NCBI GenBank assembly: GCA_031213475.1
Contig: JARUPZ010000007.1
Location: forward strand, 5,203,586-5,267,585
Reading direction: 5' to 3'
Length of the DNA stretch: 64,000 bases
From: Nereocystis luetkeana
Taxonomy: Eukaryota; Sar; Phaeophyceae; Laminariales; Laminariaceae
Below are positions 1-12,200 of the stretch, one piece after another (positions within the stretch are counted from its first letter, which is position 1; the number at the start of each line of letters is the position of its first letter). A model generated the notes under the pieces. The model searched no databases. It saw only the letters and a list, made by a program, of their open reading frames with translations, and was not told where the DNA came from. The position numbers and the translations under genes are program-made.

Positions 1-689
1 AACCGAACCGAACCGAACCAAACCAAACCAAACCAAACCAAACCAAATCGAGCAGAGCACCGGAATGTGTTTACCTATTGGATGTAAGGACAGTGATTGG
101 TCCCCTGACACACTTGACAATTTTCTTCGGTTGGTTCTCCCCCAACCGGGTTGCTCTCATTTCCTTCTGACAAACGTTGCACTCATAGGCTTGGGGTCCC
201 TCATACGCTCACGCGGATCGGTCGGTTGGACGATCGGTCGGTCGTTTCGCCCCCCTCTGTTGCTCTTTTTTTTTTTTTACGCTCCGAGTATATGCACAAG
301 GGTTGTTTGGACCCATCATCCATCCCTCCCTCACGCACACACAATCCCACGCGCGTGGGTCGCCCCCCCCCCCCCCCCCATCAGGTTCTCTTATTTCCTT
401 GGGTGCTTTTTTAAAAATTAAAAAAAAAAACATCAGCTGTGAAACATATTTATAAATAAAAAAAACAAAGAGCTGTGAGATTTACAGTAAGATTTCGTCA
501 AATTTCATCTTTGCAAGTTTTGTGTCATATTTCTATAGAGAGGATTTCGTCGAAACTCGTATTTGCAAGCTGTGTGTGACATTGAACCTAATGCTGCACC
601 CACCGAGTATTATAGTACCTATATCGCTTGCTGCTTCCCTACTCTCTCCTCTTCTTTTTTCTTGGACCGAACTGCTGTGTGCCGTGCAG
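1..689 (+). other. 5' intron sequence of CCT2 with simple repeats
   Basis: No CCT2 exon is visible before the acceptor AG at 688-689, so this is the 3' part of an intron. It opens with a degenerate AACCG/AACCA pentamer array (1-47). A C-run lies at 364-379 and an A-run at 420-430. Two related ~37-bp stretches, at about 490-525 and 540-577 (GGATTTCGTCGAAACTC in the second), recur at 56908-56943. Confidence 0.7.
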
Positions 690-3600
690 ACTATCATCCA
701 GGGGTGGCGATTGGCGACCGCGGCGGCCCGGAAAGTCCTGGCGGCCAGCGCCGAGGACAACGGAAAAGACGAGGCCAAGTTCAGGGACGACCTCACCAAC
801 ATCGCAAAGTGAGAAGTGTTTGTCTTTTTTTCAGGAAGGGGGGGGGTATTTTCCGAAAGATGTTTTTTAGGAGGGGGGGGGTATGGCTCGTTTGACGCGG
901 TGGTGATCGGCCGCGATTATGGCTTTCGTTTTTGGCGCGGAGCGGTTGCCCTGTGGGAGGATATTAACTGTTGATGTACATGTGCTTCGTATAGAATTAC
1001 GGCGTTTGCTGCTCATGTTTGGGCCACCGCCTGCGGCTGCTTGGAGGCGTTTTTTTGTTTCACCGTTGTGGATCACTTTGGTTGTGAGTTTTCGGTGATT
1101 CGAGTACCTCCACCCTTTTTCTTGAAAACGTTTTTCCGACATGCTGACATCGTTTCTTAGGGACAGGTGCATGGCGTATTTTCATTTGTGTGTTTTGCGT
1201 TGGGTGCGTTTATGGGGGGGGGGGGGGGCGTTTATGTACCCTATTCGTTTCCGCCACACCGTGCACAATATTTCGTCGATCCATAGGGTGGTGGAAAAAA
1301 TTCGTTTGCTTTATCAAAACAATACAAAAAGGAATGACCGTTTTTTTTTGCTGGCGTCAGTGGTGTTGTTTTTTTTGTCTGTTCGGATGTCAGACTGTTT
1401 TTTCGTTTTGTGTCGTTTGGAGTAACTGTGGCTGTGCGTGCACACAAGGTGTCGAGAGAACCCCCCCCCCCCCCCCCCCCCCCTTGTGTCGCATCCGATA
1501 TTTTATCACTTTGTGGTCTGAAACACTCTTTAAACCCCTACCCACTACTCGATCGGTCGAAGTCACAGCTGGCGTAATTTGTTGTAGGTACGTATAATAC
1601 GTACCCTGGTAATTGTTTCCAAGTCGTTTTTTTTCCTATGGACGTACTTACTTGCTGAAAGTACCCCACAATCTTTCCAAGTATCATACGTAGGTTGACC
1701 CCGAAACTCGGCTGCGGTTGTAAGAAGAGGGGCTGATCTCTTTTTTCTATTCCCCCCTTTTTGCTTGCTCTCTCAGGACGACCTTGAGCTCGAAGCTGCT
1801 GACGCACGAGAAGGACCGATTCGCCAAGCTCGCCGTGAACGCCGTGCTCCGACTCAAGGGCTCCGGTAACCTCGACTACATCCAGATAATCAAGAAGCCC
1901 GGAGGGTCGCTCAAAGAGTCCTACCTCGAGGAGGGGTGAGAGACCCGAGGTTTTATTGAGAGACGATGTTTGGGAGCTATGTATATCGTCCACCGCCACT
2001 ATGTTTTGTTTGGGCGAAGGCACAGCATTTAGCGGTCAGTGGTTTCCTCTCCAGGGCGGTTTCACTGGTTTTACTGCAGTATTTTTTCCGGGGCTGTTGA
2101 CGGGTCGGGTCAAACCTCGCGGGCCGGGTTGGGTCGGGTAAGGGTGACCCGATTCGACCTGACCCGTGAGAGTTTGAAAACCTCTTGATCCGACATACCC
2201 CTCCCGACCGGAACCCGTGAGATTTTGTTTTTCAAAAACTTCCTTAACCCCGTAGAACTTTGGTGTTGATCGAAAGTGTGGAAGGAGCGTATGGATTAAA
2301 TGGGATTCGGTTTACAGAATTTTGTTCCTCTTGTGCGTTAAATGGCCCTATTAATAGTTACCTGGTATATTTTATACTCAACTCATGCAATATTATTCAA
2401 AAAAATAGCTGGGGTGATTGTTTTGACAGCTTCCTGTCGGCGGAAGGAGCTCCGCTCAGCATGGTATACAGCAGTTACAAGGCACCCCCACGCCGTGAGG
2501 CGTTTTCGCCATTAATATCATACTTCGAGTATTTATGTATATACGCCGCCCGCGAGCCACGCGACTGTCATCAGCGAGTATATAGCGTATGTGTGTCTTG
2601 TGTACCCGCTTGGCATGGCTTGTCGATTCGATGAACGCTCCGTTCGTACAGGAGAACCGAGAAAGTATATTCACTATCACATTCGCAGAAACCTTCTCGC
2701 GACAGCGTTTTATGTATCATAGTCTGACAGGACGGCCGCGCTTGCCGCACTCGAACACAGGGCGCCACAAAAACAGCATGTTCCTATATACCTGGTGCTT
2801 ATTAGCCGTGCCCCTCCCCCCCTCCCCGCTCGTCCTATTCCTATTTACCGCCTCCTCGACACTTTTTCCGGCAGCTTCATCCTGAACAAGAAGATCGGGG
2901 TGGGACAGCCGAAGGTCATCGAGAACGCGAAGATCTTGATTGCCAACACCGCCATGGATACCGACAAGATCAAGATTTACGGCTCGAGGGTCAGGGTCGA
3001 CTCCATGAACAAGGCGAGTAAAAATTCGCCGCCGCAACGGACCCACGCGGCGGAAAGGGACGGGACGGGACTACGAATTTGCCCTAAATTTTGGTTCGCC
3101 GCTTGCTTGCCTTTGAGGCGCACCGGCTTGCACGCTCGACCGCGAGCAGCAGTAAGGGTTCCACACCTCGGAGAGATGATCTGATGGCATCGATCTTGCA
3201 GGGTGGATAGATGGAGATCCCTGAACTGTTTGACCTACCGTAAGCTCACGTTGTTATAGAGTGAGCGCTATGCATTGTAAGCTGCATGGTCTAGGACATG
3301 CTTCGTGGGTTGGATCTGTACTATAGACAGATCCTGTACGACATATCATATCGGCAGGTTAGGATCTAAATCATGTGTCTGCAGATGATATAGATATGTA
3401 GATCTATCTGTACATGATCTATCTGTAGATCATCCACCATGTCTCCGATGTGTGAATGATTGAGTTGTTGTGATGCATATATTATATACGGCGGAAACGT
3501 TCTCGAGGGTGGCGTCGTCACCAACAAAAGAATGAAAGGTACCGTTTTTTTAGTATAGCAGCAATAGGGGTCCGTCCCCCCATTGTGCCGGTTGAATAGT

Positions 3601-6600
3601 CAGTGCCGGCTGCCCGCTATGATAGAGTGCCTGTGAATACGCTTGTCACAGATGGAATTACGACCAGTGTGGTGTTTATTAATAGTGTGCGGGGCAATTA
3701 GTGCCGTTTGCCGCTAGAATAGTGCCGGTATTCGTTGGCTGGCGCTTTTACATATACAGGTACTGCAAGAGAGGGACCACATCACTGCACTTGGTTTACG
3801 CTCAACGGTCGTCGCACGGCCCACTTTTAGGGGATACTGCAGTAGGTGCAATCGTTCGCCCAGGGTGTTGGTCTACTTCATTCAGGCCGCTGTTATACCG
3901 TGTAACCCCAGTGTAATAAGATAACGCACCCCATCGGACGAATGTCATTGAAACTGTAAACTACGGGGAGAGTGTACGATTCTACGGAAAATATATACAT
4001 TTACGAGACCTTACCAAAGACGCCATTTTCGTTGTGTGTGTCCTAGGCCCTTAAGGCATGTTTTGGAAAAAACGGCGTCCGAAATTTGTCCCGGGAGGTG
4101 TGTCCAGGAGGTGTGTTATCCTATCACCCGTGTGATATTTTGCATTTTTTTATATGGTATTTTAATGACGAGCAAAAATCGAGCTTCGATTTTTCCACCT
4201 CGTCCAAAAAAAAGGTAGTGATCTCCGGCAGGGAGTTCCTATCTAGCGAGGGCGGTACTGCAGTCGAGTGTATTGAGACAATGGCTTGCCTCGATGCGCT
4301 ACGGAAGGGTTGGGCCGCGCCATAGAACCGCGGCGTTGGTCGCGATGTACTCCAAGCGGGCAACACGGTCAACCATTCAAGGCTGCTTCTACACTATTAA
4401 TAGTACCCAGGTACCGCAGGGTATACGTGTACGAAGTACTACACTAGGTACTAGTGCATACCTGGTACCTGGTATACTGCAGTAAGTACCTGGTGTCGCC
4501 TCGAGGGTATAAGCGAAAGGGAGCGCCAACAGCAGAAGCAGAGGAGGGAGCTCAGCTCCAGAGGTGGAGCGCAGTGTGTATGTTCTTCGTGGTGGTGGAG
4601 CCATCCCATGGTAGGGGTGCACCAGAAGTTCCTGAGCCCCTCACGTTAATGGCTACATATCTCACCCGATACAAAACTTGGAAGAAAATTTTGTTCGCTC
4701 CACCCTAACCGGCACTTCTATGCGCTAGTCCTATGTAATAAAACAAATATGCCGAGTAAAACTTTCATACCAACAGCTGGTTCCTTACTTGAGGAACTCA
4801 ATCGGTCAAAAACGTTTTGGCCCAAAACGTGCAACCCCTACCGTGGGGTGACTCGGTGGCTTTTTTCTCCGTCGTCTTATCTTGTCAAAAGCTGTGCAAC
4901 GCTAGCGTGCGAACGTCGCGGGATGGGGGGGGGGAGGGGGGGGGGGTGCGGACCACGTTCCTTACGGGCATCAACCAACCACGATCGGGTGAGCTGGTTT
5001 TTTTTTTCAATCGTTCGTTGAAACTTAAACTTGGTGCCCGGTAACCGTTCGTGTACCGTTCGTGTGGCAGGTGGCGGAGATCGAAGAAGCGGAGAAGCAG
5101 AAGATGCGCAACAAGTGCGAGAAAATCATCAACCACGGCGTGAACGTGTTCGTGAACCGCCAGCTGATCTACAACTTCCCGGAGCAGGTGCGTCAGCTTG
5201 CGCCCGCGAGAGAGAGAGGGACGGAGAGAGAATATATAGGGTTCGGATGGAACACGCTTGGCCAAAGGCCACACACGTACCCGGGCAGCCGCCAGCGCAT
5301 GCTTCCTGTTGTGTTAGTTTTGTTCCAATCTCGGATATGGGACATATCATCGATTCCCGCCGCATGATCTAGATCAATCAGGGCAGATAGTTGGATATGC
5401 TCCTGATCTGTATGATCTAGCTCATGTTGCCGGGTGGGAGCTGTATAATCTGCATAGTCTAGCACAAGTTTCCTGGGTTGTATCTGTACTGTAAAGATCC
5501 CGCACAACCTCTCACGGCTGCAGGTGAGGAACTAGATGATCTGCTGTAGATAGATAAATCGTGTTCTGTCTGATCTGCCTGAGCTGTGATTTTTTCAGAA
5601 AGTGTGAGATCCTGGCCCCCCCTTTTTTACATCGTCCAGAGCCGGACGACTTCCATGTCGACCCCATACCTGACACACGCGAGACGAGACCTGCGGACCC
5701 ATCGCACCCAGCACAGCAGCCCGTAGGTAGAGAGGTGACTTGAGTGCGTCTAAATCATGTGACCGAACCAAGCCAAGCCGAGCCAAACCATGCGGTTGTG
5801 ATTTTTCCCGCAGCGCTGACGGCGACGTTTTTGTTTTTTTTTGCCGTCGCACTCAGCAAGCAGGCCGTGTGTATGTATGATATGCTTCGAAGTATACCTG
5901 GTAGATGCCTTGAATGCGTCGCCTCGAAAACGTGTCGAGAACCGAACCAACAACCCAAACGATACGCTTTTGATTTCTCCGCGATATTGACCTCGCCTGA
6001 CCGCTGGTGCGCCAGATGTTCTAGCCGATCGCAACCAGCACCCCGCATGCACGACAGATAGATAGATAGATAGATAGATAGATGCCTTGGAATACGCCCC
6101 GAAAATGCTACCCGGAGCCAAGTCAAGCCCTTTACTGGCCTCGACTGACCGCGGCAGATTTTTGCCGAGGCTGGAGTGATGGCGATCGAGCACGCCGACT
6201 TCGAGGGCGTGGAGCGACTTGCCGCGGTTACCGGTGGCGCCACCGCGTCGACCTTCGATCACCCCGAGCTGGCCGTGCTGGGGGAGTGTAAGAAGATCGA
6301 GGAGGTGAGAGGTCGTGGAGGAGGGGGGGAGAGGGAAGTGGGGGGGGGGAAGGGGGCGTGTGAGGCGTGCTGGAGGTGTGTAGGTACGTTCTTCTATTTT
6401 TCCCGCGTGATATCTGCAGAGAATGTGGTTTTGACACGATTCTGTTTTTGTGTCTGTTTTGTGTTTGTTTTGTGTCTGCTGGTGCGTGTCAGCTTTGCGT
6501 CTGTCTAGTTTGCGTCTGCTTTGCGTCACAGCTTTGCGTCGGCTTTGCCTTTGCTTTTCGTCACAGCTTTGCGTCAGCTTTGCGTCAGCCGTCAGGCAGT

Positions 6601-9245
6601 GTGTGCCTCGGCGCGTTGCTTTAAATGCGCGGGTTGCATGTTTTGTTGAAGGCACCGGCATTGGCTCTCTCGCGAGGTCGTCGCTTATCAAGAGAGAGTT
6701 GCGAAGCAAACAAAAACATCCCACACTAATTGCACCTACTATACCCCTAAAAAAAACTTCGATGCCGTTCCAGAAGGACTTACCAGGTACCTACGAGTAC
6801 AACCAGCCTGTCCCAAAAAATGTACCAGGTAGTTTGGCACGTCGAATGTATGACGCTTGTAGTGTCCGGAACCGCCGTGCTTTTTTAGGCAATTTGACTG
6901 GTATGCTGGTACTTCGCCACCCTGTCCCGGTATATTGGGGACGTCTTTGTATAGAAATATTAGGAATATTCAATCCAAGCGATCCTTCCGTGTTGGGATA
7001 AGAGTGTTACGCGAACAGCTACAGTCGTGAAGAGAAGAGCGACGGTAAAGAGCCTGTGTAAAGGTTGACCCCCCTGCTATCCCTTGTTAGTACTGCTGTC
7101 CCGTTTTGGGGGCAAACCGGTTGAATTCCAAGTAATCTGTCCCCGATACGATGCTGCAGTTCTCCCTAAAAGGGTTTCTACTGTAGTACTGCAGCCTTTT
7201 TTTGGGGGGGGGGGGGGGGAGGCATATTTCTTGGGATTAGTGTGGGACATTTTGTTTTTTCCCGTTTTTGTAAGGGTTAAGGGGTAAAATTCACGCCAAT
7301 GTACACTGTTGCGGGGACCATAGTAAATAGGACCTACGGTATACACAAAAACCTATACGTTTACCTATTTTTACTAACAACATTTGGTCCTAGTTACTAT
7401 GGCCCCCCGTGATATACCAGGTATGTAATACATACCTGGTAGCTATTAATAGAGCGCCAATGTACTCGCACAGTAGAGTGAGCCTCGTATTGATGGCACC
7501 TTTCCCTCCTGTTTCGCTTGAGCACAGACGTTCGCAGTGCAAACGTCACTGCCGGTACGGTAGTTTCGCGGTGTTGTTATTGTTCGCGTCGAGACCTCCC
7601 CCCCCTTGTCCTTTTTTTTTTGTTGCTTGTTGTTGCTGTCCCTTTTTTACGTTGAACGTGTGTGTGTTTGTCTCTCAATGTTCCTACCTACCTACCTACC
7701 TACCTACGCCTGGCCGTGGTTCCCAGGTTATGATCGGCGAGGACACGCTCATCCGATTTTCTGGATGCAAAGCGGGGGAGGCGTGCACCATCGTGCTGAG
7801 GGGTGCCAGGTGGGTTCGCCCTCTAAATAGTTTCTGGACACAAAAGTGGCGACGTTGTGATCTTTGGGTACGAGCGGAGAGAGTTTGCTAGTTTATACGG
7901 CCGGCGCGGCTAAAGTCTAGGACCTGCCTTTACGTCTGAGCGGGGTGAAACGGGAGATCCTATTACGGGGGGACCATAGTAAATAGGACCAAATATTGTT
8001 GGTAAAAAAAGCGAAATATATAAGTTTTTGAGTGTACCTTAGGTCCTATTTAAGATTGCCCCCCGTAATAGAAAACAAAGGGCTTGCCTTTACGCTTGAG
8101 CTGGGCGAATCTGGAAATCCTACAAAACAGCCCCCCGAAAAAAATGCTTTTGTTCTAACTATTAATATCGACAGACACACACTACGAGTACCTGAATTCT
8201 GCGGCTTGAGATTTTGTCCTCCTATTTACGGGGGACCATAGTTAATAGGACCAAATATTGTCTGTAAAAATCGTTAAATATATAGGTTTTTATGTATACC
8301 ATAGGTCCTATTAACTATGGCCCCCCGTCATAATACACGGGATGTATACCCTGCATCATGAGGCCATATAAACCCCGTAGTAGGCGCGATCGAAGTATCT
8401 GTAGTCTCGACGGGATCCTCCACATCGAAGTATCATCACACATAGCTTGCGAAGATGAATTTCTACGAAATCCTCGATCCTCACAGCTCTTGGTTTTTTT
8501 TTAATTCTTGAAAACATAGGGCTGCCTGAAGGCCTTTAGTTCTGAACAGGGTGAAGCTGCAAATGCTACGACACATAAGGCGTGTCTTAATGGCTTACTT
8601 TCGAGCTGGGTATAGCCGGAAATCCTACGAAACATGAGGCATGCCATAATGCTTTACTTTTGGAGCTGGGAGAAGCCGGAGATCCCATACGCAGAACATA
8701 TACTTGTATACCAGGTACTGTATATAAAGTCGGAGATAAGCGCCGTCGTCCGGCCGAAAATCTGCGTTTTTTTTTTTTTTTTTTCATGCCTTCCGCGAGG
8801 GCACAAAAAAGTTTCGACGACGGTTCCAAATATTCTCCCCCTCGAGGTGTTGCCTTGCAAGAGTAAGACAGGCATGCCCTGTCCTTTTCAGCGGCCTCCA
8901 GCCGCTTTAGGTCCTACGATGTGGGTGTTTTCGGGGAGAGGACGTCTGGGGGGCGGGGTGGGCTAAAAGCGTGAGTTCCGGTGTGCGTGCTCTGGTCGTG
9001 CAAAAAGTCGGCCAGACCAACGTGGCGTCTCTACTATTGGTCCTATATGTCATGCACACTTCGTACCCGGTACGCTGACATTTCACTTGCTGGCACTTGA
9101 ACTAGTGATTTAGGTTAATTTTTTTGGTCTTCCTCTGTCTCACTCTGACCACAGAATCAGTATCTCTCTAGGATAGGGAATCAGGACGGACACTGGGTGT
9201 ACTGATGAAGCTTGGTAGAAAGGACGATTTAATGTGAAGACAACC

Positions 9246-9279
<34 letters not shown>

Positions 9280-12200
9280 CCGAGTGCGTTTGTAGCTTGC
9301 AAAAGCTGCCGACGCTGCGTTCGCCATTCTTTTGTGTGTGGCGTGTATTATTTTTAGTAGCAGTCTGAAGCTTGCGATCGCGGCGCACAATGTGTCGGGC
9401 GTCCTTGGCAGCCATCTCTGATTACCGTTCGGTACGTAGGAGAGATGCCATTGCTAGACCCCCTGACTGACGACTAACCGCCTCTACACCAAAAGGGGAT
9501 TAAGGCCATAATAGACCTTGACGCGCCCCAATAAGACCGGACTCCTACAGTAAAATGGCGTGTTTGTTCCGTAGCGGCCGTGTTGCCTTTTCGCGGTTTC
9601 CGCGTGGTCGGCGATTCTCCCCTGCGTATCTCCGCCGACGGCTACGGTCATGCATGATATCGAGTACACCCCCCCCCCCCCTATTTTATATAGGTTGGGT
9701 TGGCGTCGGTTGGCAACGACGCTGTAAAACATGCCGCTCACTACGTGAGCTAGACAAGCAGGGTACCGTTTTTCTTTTCTTTTTTCTTTTTTTAGGCGGT
9801 CGCCCACAGCTGGTTGTCGAGTTAGATCATTTGTGCGAGGTAAAGAACCTTGACTCCACAAGGGAATTAATCGTATCACGTAGTGTTCAAGGTAAGGCAC
9901 CCAAGAGGCAGTTACATAGTACTCCCGCTGCTGTCTCTGGATATGCCTACAACGGAAGTTAAATTACTCATTGAAGCTGTCATCCATATGCAAGTCCGCC
10001 TCACAAGCGGTTTTTAGTAGGATGTAGCTCACTCTTCATGCGACTCGCCAGACACCTCACGGCACTTCGCGCTTGGTGCAAGCAATGTCTGCCTGGTCGG
10101 TGAAAAGCCGACATGCTCCGTCCCGGCATTGTAGGGATGCGAGGGTCTATGGTCATACGACTTCGGCCATGCATGAGATAGAGTACATCTTTCCTATCGA
10201 GTACCCCCCCCCCCCCCCCTCATGCGACGGTGCTTCGCGCTCGGCGCAAGCAATGTCTTCTGCCTGGTCGGTGAAAACCCGACATGCTCCGTCCCGGCTT
10301 TGTGGCGATACGAGGGTCCATGGCCATACGACCACGGCCATGCATGACTTGAGTACATACCTCCCCCTCCCCCCCATCCCGCGACAGTGCTCGTAGTACA
10401 CCCCCATCCGGCTTGCGTGGCGTGCGTTTTGATCCGATCTGTTGTGTCAATAAACCGCCCGCTCGCTCGCTCGCTTACCGACTCGGCGGCCAATCAACCC
10501 CCTCAAACCTACTGTAAACACGCCTCGCTGCGCATGCAAGAACCCTTTTTTTCCACCTCAAAAAGTATTCCACACTCATCCCAAGTAATCTTGCCCCCCC
10601 CCCAAAACGGCAAATGCCCCCATAAACCTCAGCGTTTACAACTGCACAAATTGTACATCCCCGCACTAAAACCAAGTATTGTGTGGCGACAAGACGTGAG
10701 TCAAGGCAGCAGTACTGACAAGGGGTGAAAATACCTCACCGCTGCCCTCGTCAAAGGGTGGACGCAAAAAAAAAAAAATCGTCACCCCACATTTTTTTTC
10801 GAGACCCAGACAGGGGGATAGGGTGTACCATATGTACTAAATAAAGTCAAGTAAAAAAAAAAATGTTTTTTTTATTTTCATTTCATTTCATTTCTGACGA
10901 AAATCCCAACATCACTGTTTTCAATTCTGATACGTATGGTGTCGAGGTTTGCTTCGTTTTTTTTTTTTTTTTTTTTTTACCCCTGCCGCCCTCGTTCGCC
11001 TACACCTCTATATGCCATCCTTCCTTCCCTTTGCGCTCGGCAGCAAGCACGTGCTGGACGAGGCGGAGCGGTCTTTGCACGACGCCCTGTGCGTGCTGAC
11101 CCAGACCGTCAAGGAGACGCGCACGGTTCCGGGAGGCGGCTGCACGGAAGTCGCCATGGCTGCGGCGATCGATGCCGAGGTGAGCATGCGTGTAGGGTCG
11201 TGGTCGGTCGGGATCTAGGCCCAAACCTTCGTTTTTTTTTTCGTGAAAATAAACCCGGAAGAAAAAAACGTACGTATACTCGTATTGACTGCCCTAAATA
11301 AGATTGCCAGGGGGTATACCTGGTCCACTCTGTCGAGTGGTGTACCTGGTATCCATTCTGTCCCACAATATCAGCATCGTCTGGATACTCGTATGAATAG
11401 TGAAACAATCCTTATGTTTCTGAGCAGAGTGACTCTTGGTATAATCAGTGCTATTAATAGTAAAGATATACCAGGTATATATATATCTACGCGTTTGCGT
11501 ATGTAACATGTACTAGGTTATTGTTATTAATAGTACGAGTATATATGTACATATATTCGCGTTTGCGTACGTAACGTGTACTAGGTTGTTATTTAGTAAA
11601 TATATGTTGGCGTTTGCGTACGTTACCGCTTGACGAATAATATACCAACTTTATCCGGGAGTATAAGGCAAGGACCGTTTGGTGATTCCCATGCAATGCC
11701 TGAATAAACAGTCCTCTTTTGCAATTCCGGACGCAAGGGTACTTGGTATTTATTCCCGGTGAGCGTCCGTAGTTTTTTCGATTCGAGTGTGCGTGTATAT
11801 ACATAGCAGCTGGTCGACGATCAGGAGGAGAGCACACGCAAACTCGCGCCTTGCTTTAAAAGGCCCCGGCGTTTCTGTTTTTTTTTTTTTTCTCTTTTTC
11901 AGCAGAGCGGGTGGGTGCTGGGCTCGTGCCGCACCGTCCTTTCCCCTATATATGCTCCAGATCAGCAGCGTGGTAACGATCTACAATATAGAAATAGTAA
12001 TAGGATCGTCTGGGAGAGAGAGGTGCGTAGCGGTACGTATCGATGCGATATTCGCGAGCGACGGGAGGAATGTCTGGGAGACTAATCGGTCCCCTCTTTT
12101 TTTGCGTTTTTTTGTCGTTTGCTACCTGGTATTGTTTATAGGTGCCGAACACCTCGGGTAAGAAGGCTCTGGCCATGGAGGCGTACGCGAGGGCGCTGCG

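Noticed and set aside
5750-6724. 324-residue open frame on the minus strand
   Set aside because: It lies antisense across a certain CCT2 exon (6158-6304) and through simple repeats; its sequence is Arg/Thr/Gln-rich with no domain.
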